Shown: in pieces, positions 1 through 8,368 of the stretch
How positions within the stretch are numbered: position 1 is the first letter of the stretch
Layout: each line of letters opens with the position of its first letter
The notes under the pieces: model-generated
The model's input: only the letters and a program-made list of their open reading frames with translations
Database searches by the model: none
What the model was told of the DNA's origin: nothing
Source: an uncultured Clostridia bacterium
GTDB taxonomy: Bacteria; Bacillota; Clostridia; UBA1381
Length of the DNA stretch: 64,000 nucleotides
Reading direction: 5' to 3'
NCBI GenBank assembly: GCA_959602045.1
Contig: CAUGRT010000009.1
Coordinates: 1 to 64,000, forward strand
Translations under genes and position numbers: made by a program

Positions 1-88
1 ATAATCTGACGATTTTTTCAACACTTTTTTATGAATTTTTAGAGGTTACCTTATGTGATTTTTGTTTGAAAATAAGGGAGTGAAATCA

Positions 89-820
89 ATGAGTGAAATC
101 AATACAGTAAAACAAAAAAATGCATTGATCGTTGGCATAATAGGCTGCGTTTTGTTTGTAATCGGCGACTTCCTCTATGCTGCTGTTGATTCAAAGCAGA
201 GCAGTGAAACGATCGGAATTATGATTAGGGTCGCCTATCTTGATATGAGCGTATGGCGCATGGCGGCAAGCATCATTTGCGGCATTGTCGGCACGGTGCT
301 TTATTATGTGGGATTTCAGGAGATGTATCAGCTTTTAAAGATTTATATTTGCGAGCCGAAAGAGCAAAAATGGGTCAAAGGCTTTCGCATTGCCTATCTC
401 ACCGGTACGGTTTGTTGGGGGTACGTTCATTCTATGTTTATGAATACCGCGCTGATTTTTAAGTTTGTCTTTGAAAAATACGGCGATATACAAGCGGCGG
501 CGGATATTGCCAACAAAGTATTCTATTGTAATGCCGCACCGATGCTTGCCGCTTTTATCATTGGCGACGGAATACTCTCGACCGTTATGATCGTGATGGT
601 ATGGAAGCGTATAATTCCGTTAAAAAGTATAGGTGCGCGTATTTTTGCCACGCTTTGTAATCCGATCGCCTGCGCCGGTATTGTCGGCAATCTTATGACG
701 CTTTTGCCGTGGCCGATGAATCAGTTGGATGTCGGTTCTGAATCGGCCGGTCATGCATTGGTGCTGGTGTTGGGGCTGGTTCTGTTAAAGAAAATGAGCA
801 ATAACGGAGGGGTACGATGA
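89..820 (+). CDS. Polytopic membrane protein of unknown function
   Basis: A 243-residue hydrophobic protein with about six or seven membrane segments: one at residues 13-32, others spaced through the chain, and the last in a Leu/Val-rich C-terminus. I do not recognise a family with confidence. I chose the ATG at 89 over an upstream TTG at 62 because AAGGGAG (74-80) lies 8 bases before it. The stop overlaps the start of the next gene by 4 bases (ATGA), so the two are probably translationally coupled and may work together. No signal peptide or catalytic motif is evident. The call as a membrane protein is secure; any function is open. Confidence 0.7.
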   Translation: MSEINTVKQKNALIVGIIGCVLFVIGDFLYAAVDSKQSSETIGIMIRVAYLDMSVWRMAASIICGIVGTVLYYVGFQEMYQLLKIYICEPKEQKWVKGFRIAYLTGTVCWGYVHSMFMNTALIFKFVFEKYGDIQAAADIANKVFYCNAAPMLAAFIIGDGILSTVMIVMVWKRIIPLKSIGARIFATLCNPIACAGIVGNLMTLLPWPMNQLDVGSESAGHALVLVLGLVLLKKMSNNGGVR

Positions 821-1449
821 AATACATAGGAATGCCGCTGGGGATGTGGGTGCTGTTTGAAAAATCTTTTCGGGAACAGCTTGAGGCTGTTCTCGGTTAC
901 GACCAAAAGACCGCAAAATCGATATCTCGCAATGCAAGATCAAAGTATAAGGATATTATACAGAGCTTGCCGAAGTTCGAAAAAGATGACCGTTTTCAGA
1001 TCAATATTATAGGCTGTGCAATGCTGGCTGCTTTTATTCTTTCCATGCCGAAGCGCCCGAATGTTGATGAACTGACTGATTATTATGCAAAAGCGATGAT
1101 GACAAAGCCGATGGAATGGTTTTGTCGGCAGAACGGAAAGAATAAATTCAGTGAACAGGATAAACAGGCGATGAAAGAAGCTGCCGCAAAAAAATACGCT
1201 GACCGTAATCCATATTCGTGGAATATGAATTATTACGAATATGCGGACGGCAGCGGCTATGAGGCGCGTTTTACGAAATGCGGAATCTGCGTGCTGATGA
1301 AAGAGCTGGGAATTTACGATCTCACACCGGCGCTTTGCCACCTTGACTATACAATGAGCGAAGCCGGCGAAGCATCCGTATTTGTGCGTGAATATACGCT
1401 TGCCACCGGCGGACCATACTGCGACTGCGGATACAAGAAGAGAATTTAA
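817..1449 (+). CDS. L-2-amino-thiazoline-4-carboxylic acid (ATC) hydrolase family protein
   Basis: A 210-residue soluble protein. The C-terminal half carries the features I associate with the ATC hydrolase family: CGICVLMKELG around residues 156-166, a Pro/Cys/Asp segment (PALCHLDY), an R-x-x-TLA-x-GG stretch and a final CDCGY. In Pseudomonas the founding enzyme opens the thiazoline ring of ATC on the way to L-cysteine; most clostridial relatives have no proven substrate, so this one may act on another cyclic amide or thioether. It starts inside the stop codon of the membrane protein upstream. That pairing suggests the membrane protein could import the substrate or export the product, which is inference. 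Confidence 0.7.
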   Translation: MKYIGMPLGMWVLFEKSFREQLEAVLGYDQKTAKSISRNARSKYKDIIQSLPKFEKDDRFQINIIGCAMLAAFILSMPKRPNVDELTDYYAKAMMTKPMEWFCRQNGKNKFSEQDKQAMKEAAAKKYADRNPYSWNMNYYEYADGSGYEARFTKCGICVLMKELGIYDLTPALCHLDYTMSEAGEASVFVREYTLATGGPYCDCGYKKRI

Positions 1450-1616
1450 TCATCCACTCAGCACGAAACCTCCTTGAATGGGTAAAAAAATCAATATTTT
1501 GCCGCAATTCTGTTATAGAATGAATAATTTTGTAATAGGAATAAATAAGACAAACATCAGCGGAGAGTCGGTTTGATCAGCAAGCCGGAATCCCTGCACG
1601 AAAGGAGCGGCATTTG

Positions 1617-4163
1617 ATGAAAAACTTTTGCAGTCTTACAATTCAAGAGGCGGAGCATGAGGCACAAACCAATCTTCGAAACGGACTTACACGGGACGAA
1701 GTGAAAAAACGTCTTTCAAAGTACGGAAAAAACATATTGGAGGAAAAAAGGCGTAAGCCGCTAATTCTGCGGTTTTTGGCACAATTCAATGATTTTATGA
1801 TTATTCTGCTGCTGGTCGCGGCGGCGGTATCTTATTTCACCTCCTTACTGGAGGGGGATGGCGATTTATGGGAACCGATTATTATTCTGGCGATTGTGGT
1901 GCTGAATGCATTGCTGGGCATTATTCAGGAGAGCCGCGCGCAGAAAAGCTTAGACGCGCTGAAAAAGCTTTCCACCCCTCATTCACGTGTGATCCGTGAC
2001 GGAAATGAGATGAACATTGACAGCCGAGAGCTTTGTGTGGGCGATATTATTCACTTTTCTTCGGGAGATATTATCAGTGCGGATTGCCGCTTAATTTCCT
2101 CCAACAATCTGCTGATTGATGAATCGGCACTAACCGGAGAGTCGCTTCCGGTTGAAAAGGATTGTGAACGGGTTTTTTCTGAGATGACGCCGCTTGCGGA
2201 TCGGCGAAATATGGTGTTTTCCTCTACCGCCGTGCTGGGCGGCAAGGGCGCCGGAATTGTTGTGAAAACGGGAATGAATACGGAGGTGGGCGAAATTGCC
2301 GCGCTGCTGTTAGAGGATGATACTCCTCAGACGCCATTGCAGAAAAAGCTTGCAGATACCGGAAAAACACTTGGAATTGCCGCATTAATGATTTGTTTTG
2401 CCGTATTCATGATCGGTCTGTTTTCACATCTCGATCCATTGGATATGTTTATGACTGCTGTTTCTCTTGCGGTTGCAGCGATTCCGGAGGGGCTTCCGGC
2501 AATCGTGACGATTATGCTGGCAATCGGCGTTATGAAAATGTCGCGCGAAAATGCCATCGTGCGGCATCTGCCGTCTGTGGAAACGCTCGGCAGTGCGACG
2601 GTCATTTGTTCCGACAAAACCGGAACGCTGACGCAGAACAAAATGCGCGTTACCTCCGTTTATTCGAAAGACTCGACACTAACGCTGCGCCTTGCGGCAC
2701 TTTGCTGTGATGAAAATCCCAATCCCACCGATGTTGCCGTTCAGAAAAAGGCGTTGGATGAAAAAATTGATTTGAATGCGTTGGAGGAAAAATATCGGCG
2801 GATTGATGAAATCCCTTTTTCCTCACAGCGAAAACGAATCAGCGTTCTGCGTAAATCGGCACGCGGCGGACGGATCATCGTAAAGGGAGCGGTGGAATAT
2901 GTTTTACCGCTGTGTACGCAGTTGAAAAGCACCGCCGGAACGATTGCGCTTTCCAAATCCGAAAAAGTCAAAATTCTTAACGAGAATAAAAAAATGACGG
3001 ATTCCGCATTGCGTGTGATTGCGGTGGCTTATGTGGATACCGATTCCAATCAGCTGCGCGAGGAAAACTTGATTTTTGCCGGACTTTTGGGAATCGAAGA
3101 CCCTCCGCGCCGCGAGGCAAAGGCGGCTGTGGAAACGTGTAAAAGAGCCGGAATTATTCCGGTTATGATTACCGGCGACCATATCGGCACGGCAATTTCC
3201 ATTGCAAAGCGTATCGGGATTTTGGAAAATGAAAAGGTGATGACCGGGGCGGAGATTGATAGCTTCAGCGATTCGGAGTTATCCGCTCAAATTGAGGATT
3301 ATCGCGTTTTTGCCCGTGTTACCCCGGCGCATAAGGTTCGGATTGTTAAGGCTTGGCAGACGAGGGGGCATGTTGTCGCTATGACCGGCGACGGCGTGAA
3401 CGATGCGCCGGCACTATCCGGCGCCGATATTGGGTGCAGTATGGGAAAGAGCGGAACCGAAGTTGCGAAAAACGCTTCCGATATTATTCTGACCGATGAT
3501 AATTTCGCAACGATTGTCAGCGCAGTCAAGGTAGGCCGCGGAATTTTTGACAATATTAAAAAAGCGGTAAAATTTCTGCTGTCCAGTAATATCGGCGAGA
3601 TTCTGACGGTATTTTGCGGCATCATTCTATCCGGCGCTTCTCCGCTTTCGGCAATCGAGCTGTTGTGGGTGAATCTGGTAACGGATTCTTTACCGGCAAT
3701 TGCATTGGGACTGGATCCCACCGAGGATGATATTATGGAAAAGCCGTCTAAGGCAAGTGCAAAAAAGCTGTTTGACGGCGGACTTTGGGGCGAGATTGTG
3801 ATAGAGGGCATGATGATCGGCGCCCTGGCATTGCTTGCTTTTTCTATCGGGAAGAATCTTTTCGGGAATTTGCTGACCGGTCAGACGATGGCATTTGCCG
3901 TTTTGTCCATATCGCAGCTGGTGCATTCTTTTAACATGCGCAGCGAAGGTTCGGTTTTTAAAGCCGGTATTTTTAAAAATAAATACCTCGTACTTTCTCT
4001 GTTTGCCGGGCTGATTCTGGAGGTAGGCGTGATCAGTGTTCCGATTTTATCGGGAATTTTCGGAGTGGTTCCTTTGAATACACTGCAATGGGGGATTGTT
4101 GCCCTGTTATCCGCCGCGCCATTGGCAATTGTTGAATGTCAAAAATGTTTCAGAAAAAAATAA
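1617..4163 (+). CDS. Calcium-type P-type ATPase (PMCA/SERCA-like)
   Basis: An 848-residue P2-type cation pump. In order it shows an N-terminal cation-ATPase domain, the first membrane pair (around 55-100), the actuator domain with TGES near residue 172, a PEGLP motif in membrane helix 4 (about 290), the phosphorylated Asp at about 333 in DKTGT, the hinge TGDGVND at 590-596, and a C-terminal block of six membrane helices. PEGLP and overall order fit Ca2+ pumps that expel calcium from the cytoplasm; Mn2+ or other cations cannot be excluded. ATG at 1617 is preferred over the adjacent TTG because AAAGGAG (1601-1607) lies 9 bases upstream. It is probably monocistronic and ends at a strong shared terminator. 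Confidence 0.92.
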   Translation: MKNFCSLTIQEAEHEAQTNLRNGLTRDEVKKRLSKYGKNILEEKRRKPLILRFLAQFNDFMIILLLVAAAVSYFTSLLEGDGDLWEPIIILAIVVLNALLGIIQESRAQKSLDALKKLSTPHSRVIRDGNEMNIDSRELCVGDIIHFSSGDIISADCRLISSNNLLIDESALTGESLPVEKDCERVFSEMTPLADRRNMVFSSTAVLGGKGAGIVVKTGMNTEVGEIAALLLEDDTPQTPLQKKLADTGKTLGIAALMICFAVFMIGLFSHLDPLDMFMTAVSLAVAAIPEGLPAIVTIMLAIGVMKMSRENAIVRHLPSVETLGSATVICSDKTGTLTQNKMRVTSVYSKDSTLTLRLAALCCDENPNPTDVAVQKKALDEKIDLNALEEKYRRIDEIPFSSQRKRISVLRKSARGGRIIVKGAVEYVLPLCTQLKSTAGTIALSKSEKVKILNENKKMTDSALRVIAVAYVDTDSNQLREENLIFAGLLGIEDPPRREAKAAVETCKRAGIIPVMITGDHIGTAISIAKRIGILENEKVMTGAEIDSFSDSELSAQIEDYRVFARVTPAHKVRIVKAWQTRGHVVAMTGDGVNDAPALSGADIGCSMGKSGTEVAKNASDIILTDDNFATIVSAVKVGRGIFDNIKKAVKFLLSSNIGEILTVFCGIILSGASPLSAIELLWVNLVTDSLPAIALGLDPTEDDIMEKPSKASAKKLFDGGLWGEIVIEGMMIGALALLAFSIGKNLFGNLLTGQTMAFAVLSISQLVHSFNMRSEGSVFKAGIFKNKYLVLSLFAGLILEVGVISVPILSGIFGVVPLNTLQWGIVALLSAAPLAIVECQKCFRKK

Positions 4164-4182
4164 GGCTGTAAAAAATTCATTA

Positions 4183-4217
4183 GAAAGCTTGTGCCCTCTG
4201 CAAGGGCGCAAGCTTTC
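4183..4217. terminator. Bidirectional Rho-independent terminator
   Basis: A perfect 14-bp stem (GAAAGCTTGTGCCC with its partner) encloses a 7-base loop, and T-rich tracts lie on both sides (TTTTT near 4226 on plus; TTTTTT on minus near 4170). It lies between the converging P-ATPase and DUF6472/metK units and can stop both. An outer pairing of GGCTGTAAAAA with TTTTTACAACC extends the stem. Confidence 0.85.
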
Positions 4218-4235
4218 CGATATGTTTTTACAACC

Positions 4236-4412
4236 TTAATTTTGTTTTCTTACAATTGTATACTCATCCCCGAAACGGAAGTACGGACAGGAGCTTTCAC
4301 GACCGGTCATGTATCGAACCAATTCGTCCTCGTCCAGGTTTACTGAGCATAACATTTCTTCGTATTCCTCGTCATATTCATAGAACATGCAAAATTCACA
4401 GCAGGACTTCAC
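4236..4412 (-). CDS. Small Cys-rich DUF6472-like protein
   Basis: A 58-residue protein. GTG at 4412 overlaps the metK stop (GTGA), so it is translationally coupled to metK. The protein begins [10 protein letters not shown] and has five cysteines (4, 5, 8, 22, 42), an acidic middle (NLDEDEL) and a C-terminus ending [10 protein letters not shown]. From memory this pattern (CxxC, VNLDEDE, CPY, DEY-IVRKQ) matches the short clostridial DUF6472 family, whose function is unknown. The Cys spacing suggests a zinc or Fe-S site. It is read as a gene because the frame is open throughout, the coupling is exact and the stop falls just before the terminator. Confidence 0.8.
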   Translation of the reverse strand: MKSCCEFCMFYEYDEEYEEMLCSVNLDEDELVRYMTGRESSCPYFRFGDEYTIVRKQN

Positions 4413-5599
4413 AGGGATTCAACCGCCTTTTTCAATGCCTCTGCCATATCTGTTTTCTCCCAGGAAACATCCAGATCTTCGCGCCCCATATGCCCGTATG
4501 CGGCAAGGCGGCGGTAGATTGGCTTTCTTAAATCCAAACGATTGATGATGGCGTAGGGTCTTAAATCAAATACCTCTTTGACTGCCTGTTCGATTTTCTC
4601 CTCCGGAACTGTGCTGCTGCCGAACGTATCGACCATGACAGAAACAGGATGTGCAACACCGATTGCATAAGCAAGCTGAATCTCGCAGCGTTTTGCCAGA
4701 CCGGCGGCTACAATATTTTTGGCAACCCATCTTGCGGCATAGGCTGCGCTTCGGTCAACCTTTGTCGGGTCTTTTCCCGAAAAAGCTCCGCCGCCATGTT
4801 TTGCATAACCGCCGTAGGTGTCCACGATAATTTTTCTTCCGGTCAGACCGCTGTCACCATGCGGACCGCCGACAACAAAACGTCCGGTAGGATTGATGAA
4901 AAACTTGGTATTTTCGTCAATCAGATTTTTCGGAACCGTCTTTAAAATGACCTCGCGTTTAATATCCTCGCGCAGTTTGTTAATATCCACATCCGGCGAA
5001 TGTTGGCTGGAAACTACAACCGTATCCACGCGCGTGGGGATGCCGTTATCGTATTCAACAGTAACTTGTGTTTTTCCATCGGGGCGCAGATAGTCCAAAA
5101 CGCCCTCTTTTCTGACTTCGGTCAGCTTCATTGCCATCTTATGTGCCAATGAAATCGGCATCGGCATCAGCTCCGGCGTTTCATCGCAGGCATAACCGAA
5201 CATCATGCCCTGATCTCCGGCACCGGTGGAATTTTCATCGTCATTCTCTCCCTGCTCGCGATTTTCATAGCCGGAATTAACGCCTTGCGCAATATCGGGA
5301 GATTGCTCGTCAATCGCGGTCACAACAGCGCATGTCGTTCCGTCAAAACCATATTTTGCGCGGTCATATCCGATATCCAATACCACATCTCTTGCTATTT
5401 TCGGGAAATCCACATAGCATTTGGTGGTGATTTCGCCCATGATGGATATAATGCCTGTCGTGCAGGTAGTTTCGCAAGCAACTCTTGCGGTTGGATCATT
5501 TTTTAAAATTTCATCTAAAATTGCATCTGAAATCTGATCGCAGATTTTATCGGGATGCCCCTCCGTAACCGATTCGGAGGTGAAAAGCCTTCTGTTCAT
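4409..5599 (-). CDS. metK: S-adenosylmethionine synthetase
   Basis: Makes S-adenosylmethionine from methionine and ATP in the cytosol; the active enzyme is a tetramer. The 396-residue protein begins [18 protein letters not shown], the conserved N-terminal ATP/metal site, and contains the [11 protein letters not shown] loop and a glycine-rich [15 protein letters not shown] segment. Length is normal for the family. I chose the start at 5599, after GGAAG, over an in-frame ATG at 5620 because the conserved N-terminus begins there. A near-consensus promoter lies directly upstream. No SAM riboswitch is visible in the short leader, which is worth noting because metK in Bacillota often has one. Confidence 0.97.
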   Translation of the reverse strand: MNRRLFTSESVTEGHPDKICDQISDAILDEILKNDPTARVACETTCTTGIISIMGEITTKCYVDFPKIARDVVLDIGYDRAKYGFDGTTCAVVTAIDEQSPDIAQGVNSGYENREQGENDDENSTGAGDQGMMFGYACDETPELMPMPISLAHKMAMKLTEVRKEGVLDYLRPDGKTQVTVEYDNGIPTRVDTVVVSSQHSPDVDINKLREDIKREVILKTVPKNLIDENTKFFINPTGRFVVGGPHGDSGLTGRKIIVDTYGGYAKHGGGAFSGKDPTKVDRSAAYAARWVAKNIVAAGLAKRCEIQLAYAIGVAHPVSVMVDTFGSSTVPEEKIEQAVKEVFDLRPYAIINRLDLRKPIYRRLAAYGHMGREDLDVSWEKTDMAEALKKAVESL

Positions 5600-5643
5600 T
5601 TTCGGTTCTCTTCCTTTCATTGCATGGATTCCTGTTTAAAGCT

Positions 5644-5672
5644 ATTGTACACCATATCGGGGAAAAAGTCAA
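5644..5672 (-). promoter_or_regulatory. Sigma-A promoter of metK
   Basis: On the minus strand, -35 TTGACT (5672-5667) and -10 TACAAT (5649-5644) are separated by exactly 17 bases. The leader to the metK start is only about 40 bases, too short for a riboswitch. Confidence 0.85.
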
Positions 5673-5722
5673 GCTTATCGGAAATTTCCTCCGCCGCAGT
5701 TTTTGTTTTCTGCTAAAAACGG

Positions 5723-5751
5723 TTGCAAAACGGATTTTTTTGTAGTACAAT
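5723..5751 (+). promoter_or_regulatory. Sigma-A promoter of the winged-helix gene
   Basis: -35 TTGCAA (5723-5728), a 17-base spacer and -10 TACAAT (5746-5751), firing rightward. It is divergent from the metK promoter about 50 bases away, so a regulator binding here could affect both. Confidence 0.75.
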
Positions 5752-5804
5752 AAGACAGTACATTTGTTGTGTATTGAATTTTAAGAGAGAATGGGGAGAA
5801 AGCG

Positions 5805-6143
5805 ATGGAAGATCTGAATACAATTCTCTCTCCGGATGTTGCTGTCGTGATGAGGGCGGTGTGGGAGACGATGGGCTGGGCGACCATTGATGACATATGC
5901 GCTAAAATATGGCAGTCCGGGTTCTCGAAAAACAAAGTCTATAAAATTTTGCGTCGTTTGGAGGAGCTTCATTTTATCACGATTCATAAGCGCGGCAGAC
6001 GAAATTATTATGCGCAGCGCATCGGCGCATCGCAGTATTATCCGGATTTGCATGAAAATCCGAATCACTTTATCCGCAATGAAACGATTGAAGTGAAAGG
6101 CTTGCTCCAACTGGAAAAAATGAAAAAGCTTCAATCCAGATAA
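5805..6143 (+). CDS. Winged-helix DNA-binding protein (BlaI/MecI-like fold)
   Basis: A 112-residue protein. Residues about 8-70 read as a winged helix: a helix with the VMRAVWETMGW pattern, a recognition helix around SKNKVYKILRRLEELHF, then a basic wing HKRGRRNYYAQ. This resembles BlaI/MecI and other small MarR-like regulators, but the C-terminal 40 residues do not match a known dimerisation domain I can name. Its own promoter faces away from metK. The last 13 bases overlap the end of the converging DNA-repair partner gene. A role as a local transcription regulator is inferred from the fold; its target is not visible. Confidence 0.55.
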   Translation: MEDLNTILSPDVAVVMRAVWETMGWATIDDICAKIWQSGFSKNKVYKILRRLEELHFITIHKRGRRNYYAQRIGASQYYPDLHENPNHFIRNETIEVKGLLQLEKMKKLQSR

Positions 6144-6952
6144 ATTTTTTTGTTCTCTTTTCGGGTCGGCTTTGGGCTGTTGGCAGCTGAATGAAGATTT
6201 TGCTGAAACTCGGTCATGCACCGCCAATAGCGTTTCGGCATCATCGTCATACGGCATTTTTCGTTGCGGCGTTCTTTAATGGCGATAGTATCGTAAAATT
6301 CGCGCCATAATGCTTGAATTTCCGCTTCATCCTCGGCATGCGCAAGCTCCGGCGGCGCGTCGGTATATCGCATCTCAGTATTTTTTCCGTTATAAATCAA
6401 ACATTCCCGATGGGTAAGATCGTTAATAATGAATGGCATGGAGGAAAAGCGCTCCCGGAAATGGTGCGCCACAAGCGGCAAAACATGCCCTTTCGGTTCG
6501 ATTTCTCCATAGTAGACGTTATTTTGCAGCTTTTGAAAGCGAATAAAGCCGAGGTATAAATACGCTTCGGAGGCGGTAGCTTTCGCAATCTGCATCAGAT
6601 TCCGCGCACTGTCGAGGTTCAGGCGATTGATAATGGACGCGCCGTATCGGTAGCCGTCTGCGATAAAATCGAAAATTTTCATTTCCTTGCCGGCACTTTC
6701 GGAAAGATAGGCGCAGTATAGATGATAGAATGCGGCAGGCGAGATTTTTTTGATTATCGACCGAATCACGCGGTCGGATTTGACCGGGTCGGTCGCCGAA
6801 TAGACGGAGTCGCAGAAAAGGACGGTCTGCATGTTTTCATCGGGACAAATATCAAAGGGGTATTCGTGATGGCTGTAGCAATCAAAAACCACGCTCATCA
6901 ATCCCTCAAAGCTTCCGTCATACGTATAAATCACATCTCTCCGGTTAAGCAT
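6131..6952 (-). CDS. Probable DNA metabolism protein, partner of the radical SAM repair protein (TIGR03915-like)
   Basis: A 273-residue protein starting MLNRRDVIYTYDGSFEG, the typical opening of the DUF4130/TIGR03915 family, which is almost always encoded beside the TIGR03916 radical SAM protein. It overlaps that gene by 22 bases and has its own ribosome site (GGGAGG about 10 bases before ATG at 6952), so the pair is one coupled unit. The family shows remote similarity to DNA glycosylase-like or uracil-DNA glycosylase-associated domains, and its activity is unproven. It converges on the winged-helix gene with a 13-base overlap and no terminator between. Confidence in the family is good; the function is inferred. 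Confidence 0.8.
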   Translation of the reverse strand: MLNRRDVIYTYDGSFEGLMSVVFDCYSHHEYPFDICPDENMQTVLFCDSVYSATDPVKSDRVIRSIIKKISPAAFYHLYCAYLSESAGKEMKIFDFIADGYRYGASIINRLNLDSARNLMQIAKATASEAYLYLGFIRFQKLQNNVYYGEIEPKGHVLPLVAHHFRERFSSMPFIINDLTHRECLIYNGKNTEMRYTDAPPELAHAEDEAEIQALWREFYDTIAIKERRNEKCRMTMMPKRYWRCMTEFQQNLHSAANSPKPTRKENKKIYLD

Positions 6953-8214
6953 TTTATGCAATCCTCCCTTGTGGTTTCGTCGTCCAATAAGCTGACCTGC
7001 CCGAATCCGGGGACGTTTTTTTCGGATAGCAGCATCGGCGTGATCAGCTCCTGCCGAAGCCATAAATTTTGATAGGCTTTCCCATTGATTGTGATGAAAT
7101 ATTTGGCGCGTTTTAAAGAAATGCGCATTTTTTTCAGATCTTCAAAGGTCAGCCTTGTATATCGCCGCGCCTTGACGATTTTCAATGCATTGCGCACGCC
7201 GATTCCCGGCACGCGGAGAATCATTTCATACGGCGCGGTATTAATATCGACCGGGAATTGCCCCAAATGTGCAAGCGCCCATTGGCATTTCGGGTCAACG
7301 ATGTTGCTGAAATAGGGGTTTTTATCGCTTAACAGTTCCTCGGTTGTAAAGCCGTAATACCGCAGCAGCCAGTCCGCCTGATACAGCCGATGCTCACGCA
7401 GCAGTGGCGGTGCAGTGGTCGGGAGCAGGGGGTTCGTCCCGATCGGCACATAGGCGGAATAAAAGACCCGTTTCAGATTCATTTTTTGATAAAGCCCCTG
7501 TGAAAGCGTCATGATAGCCTTATCGCTTTCGCCTGTAGCGCCGACAATCATCTGTGTGCTTTGACCGGAGGGGGCAAATTTTGGCGCATGTTTATATAAG
7601 GTCAATTCCTGACGGGATTCCGAAATGTTGTTTTTAATCTGCTTCATGGGCGTCAGAATATTTTCCTTATTCTTTTGCGGTGCAAGAAGCCGCAGCGATT
7701 CTCGGGAGGGCAGTTCAATATTCACGCTCATTCGATCAACCAAAAATCCGAGTCGGGAAACTAAATCGGGAGATGCGCCGGGGATGGCTTTGGCGTGAAT
7801 GTAGCCGTTAAAGCGGTATTCATGGCGCAGCAGCTCAATGGTACGGATGATTTGCTCCATTGTATAATCGGGATTTCGGATCACGGCACTGCTTAAAAAT
7901 AAGCCTTCAATATAATTTCTCTTATAAAATTCGATTGTCAGCTTTGCAATCTCGCGCGGCGTGAACGATGCGCGTTCCACATCGTTGGAGCTGCGGTTCA
8001 CACAGTATTGGCAGTCATAGATACAGCAGTTCGACAATAATACCTTTAATAAGGAAATACATCTGCCGTCGGCACTGAAGCTATGGCAAATGCCGGCATT
8101 GGAGCTGGTGCCGATTCCGCCGGGCGTATTTTTGCACTGTGAGCCGGAGGAGGAGCAGGACGCATCATATTTTGCTGCATCCGATAAGATTCTCAGCTTT
8201 TCTTGGATTTCCAT
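6931..8214 (-). CDS. Putative DNA modification/repair radical SAM protein (TIGR03916-like)
   Basis: A 427-residue protein. Cysteines 64, 68 and 71 form the radical-SAM CxxxCxxC cluster site, and extra N-terminal cysteines (20, 27, 43, 52) are typical of this family. Near the C-terminus a helix-hairpin-helix (ILRVPGIGVRNALKIVKAR) is a DNA-binding motif, so DNA is the likely substrate. The start at 8214 follows AAGGTGA. The long upstream open frame is rejected because it lacks a ribosome site and runs through the promoter. A consensus promoter and a LexA-like palindrome lie just upstream, consistent with DNA-damage control. The reaction is not known to me. Confidence 0.88.
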   Translation of the reverse strand: MEIQEKLRILSDAAKYDASCSSSGSQCKNTPGGIGTSSNAGICHSFSADGRCISLLKVLLSNCCIYDCQYCVNRSSNDVERASFTPREIAKLTIEFYKRNYIEGLFLSSAVIRNPDYTMEQIIRTIELLRHEYRFNGYIHAKAIPGASPDLVSRLGFLVDRMSVNIELPSRESLRLLAPQKNKENILTPMKQIKNNISESRQELTLYKHAPKFAPSGQSTQMIVGATGESDKAIMTLSQGLYQKMNLKRVFYSAYVPIGTNPLLPTTAPPLLREHRLYQADWLLRYYGFTTEELLSDKNPYFSNIVDPKCQWALAHLGQFPVDINTAPYEMILRVPGIGVRNALKIVKARRYTRLTFEDLKKMRISLKRAKYFITINGKAYQNLWLRQELITPMLLSEKNVPGFGQVSLLDDETTREDCIKCLTGEM

Positions 8215-8236
8215 CAGATCACCTTCTTCATTTTGT

Positions 8237-8265
8237 ATTATAACACACAAACAGATGTTTGTCAA
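8237..8265 (-). promoter_or_regulatory. Consensus sigma-A promoter of the radical SAM/DNA-repair pair
   Basis: On the minus strand, -35 TTGACA (8265-8260) and -10 TATAAT (8242-8237) are perfect hexamers with a 17-base spacer. A promoter this strong usually needs a repressor; the palindrome inside the spacer is the obvious candidate site. Confidence 0.92.
8247..8262. promoter_or_regulatory. LexA-like operator inside the promoter spacer
   Basis: ACAAACAGATGTTTGT has 7-bp symmetric arms around a 2-base centre. It matches the Gram-positive LexA box CGAACRNRYGTTCG at 12 of 14 positions; the two differences are the symmetric G-to-A and C-to-T changes. It covers the spacer and touches the -35, where binding would block RNA polymerase. 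Confidence 0.6.
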
Positions 8266-8368
8266 ACATATTTTCGCTTTTTCTTGGAAATTTTTTATTT
8301 TCGCATAAGAAATCAAAAGCGCGTAAAAATAGTAGTAAGAAATAACAGAAAGGGGCAATATTATCATT

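Noticed and set aside
5600..5690. SAM riboswitch before metK
   Set aside because: The promoter lies only about 40 bases from the start, leaving no room for the aptamer.
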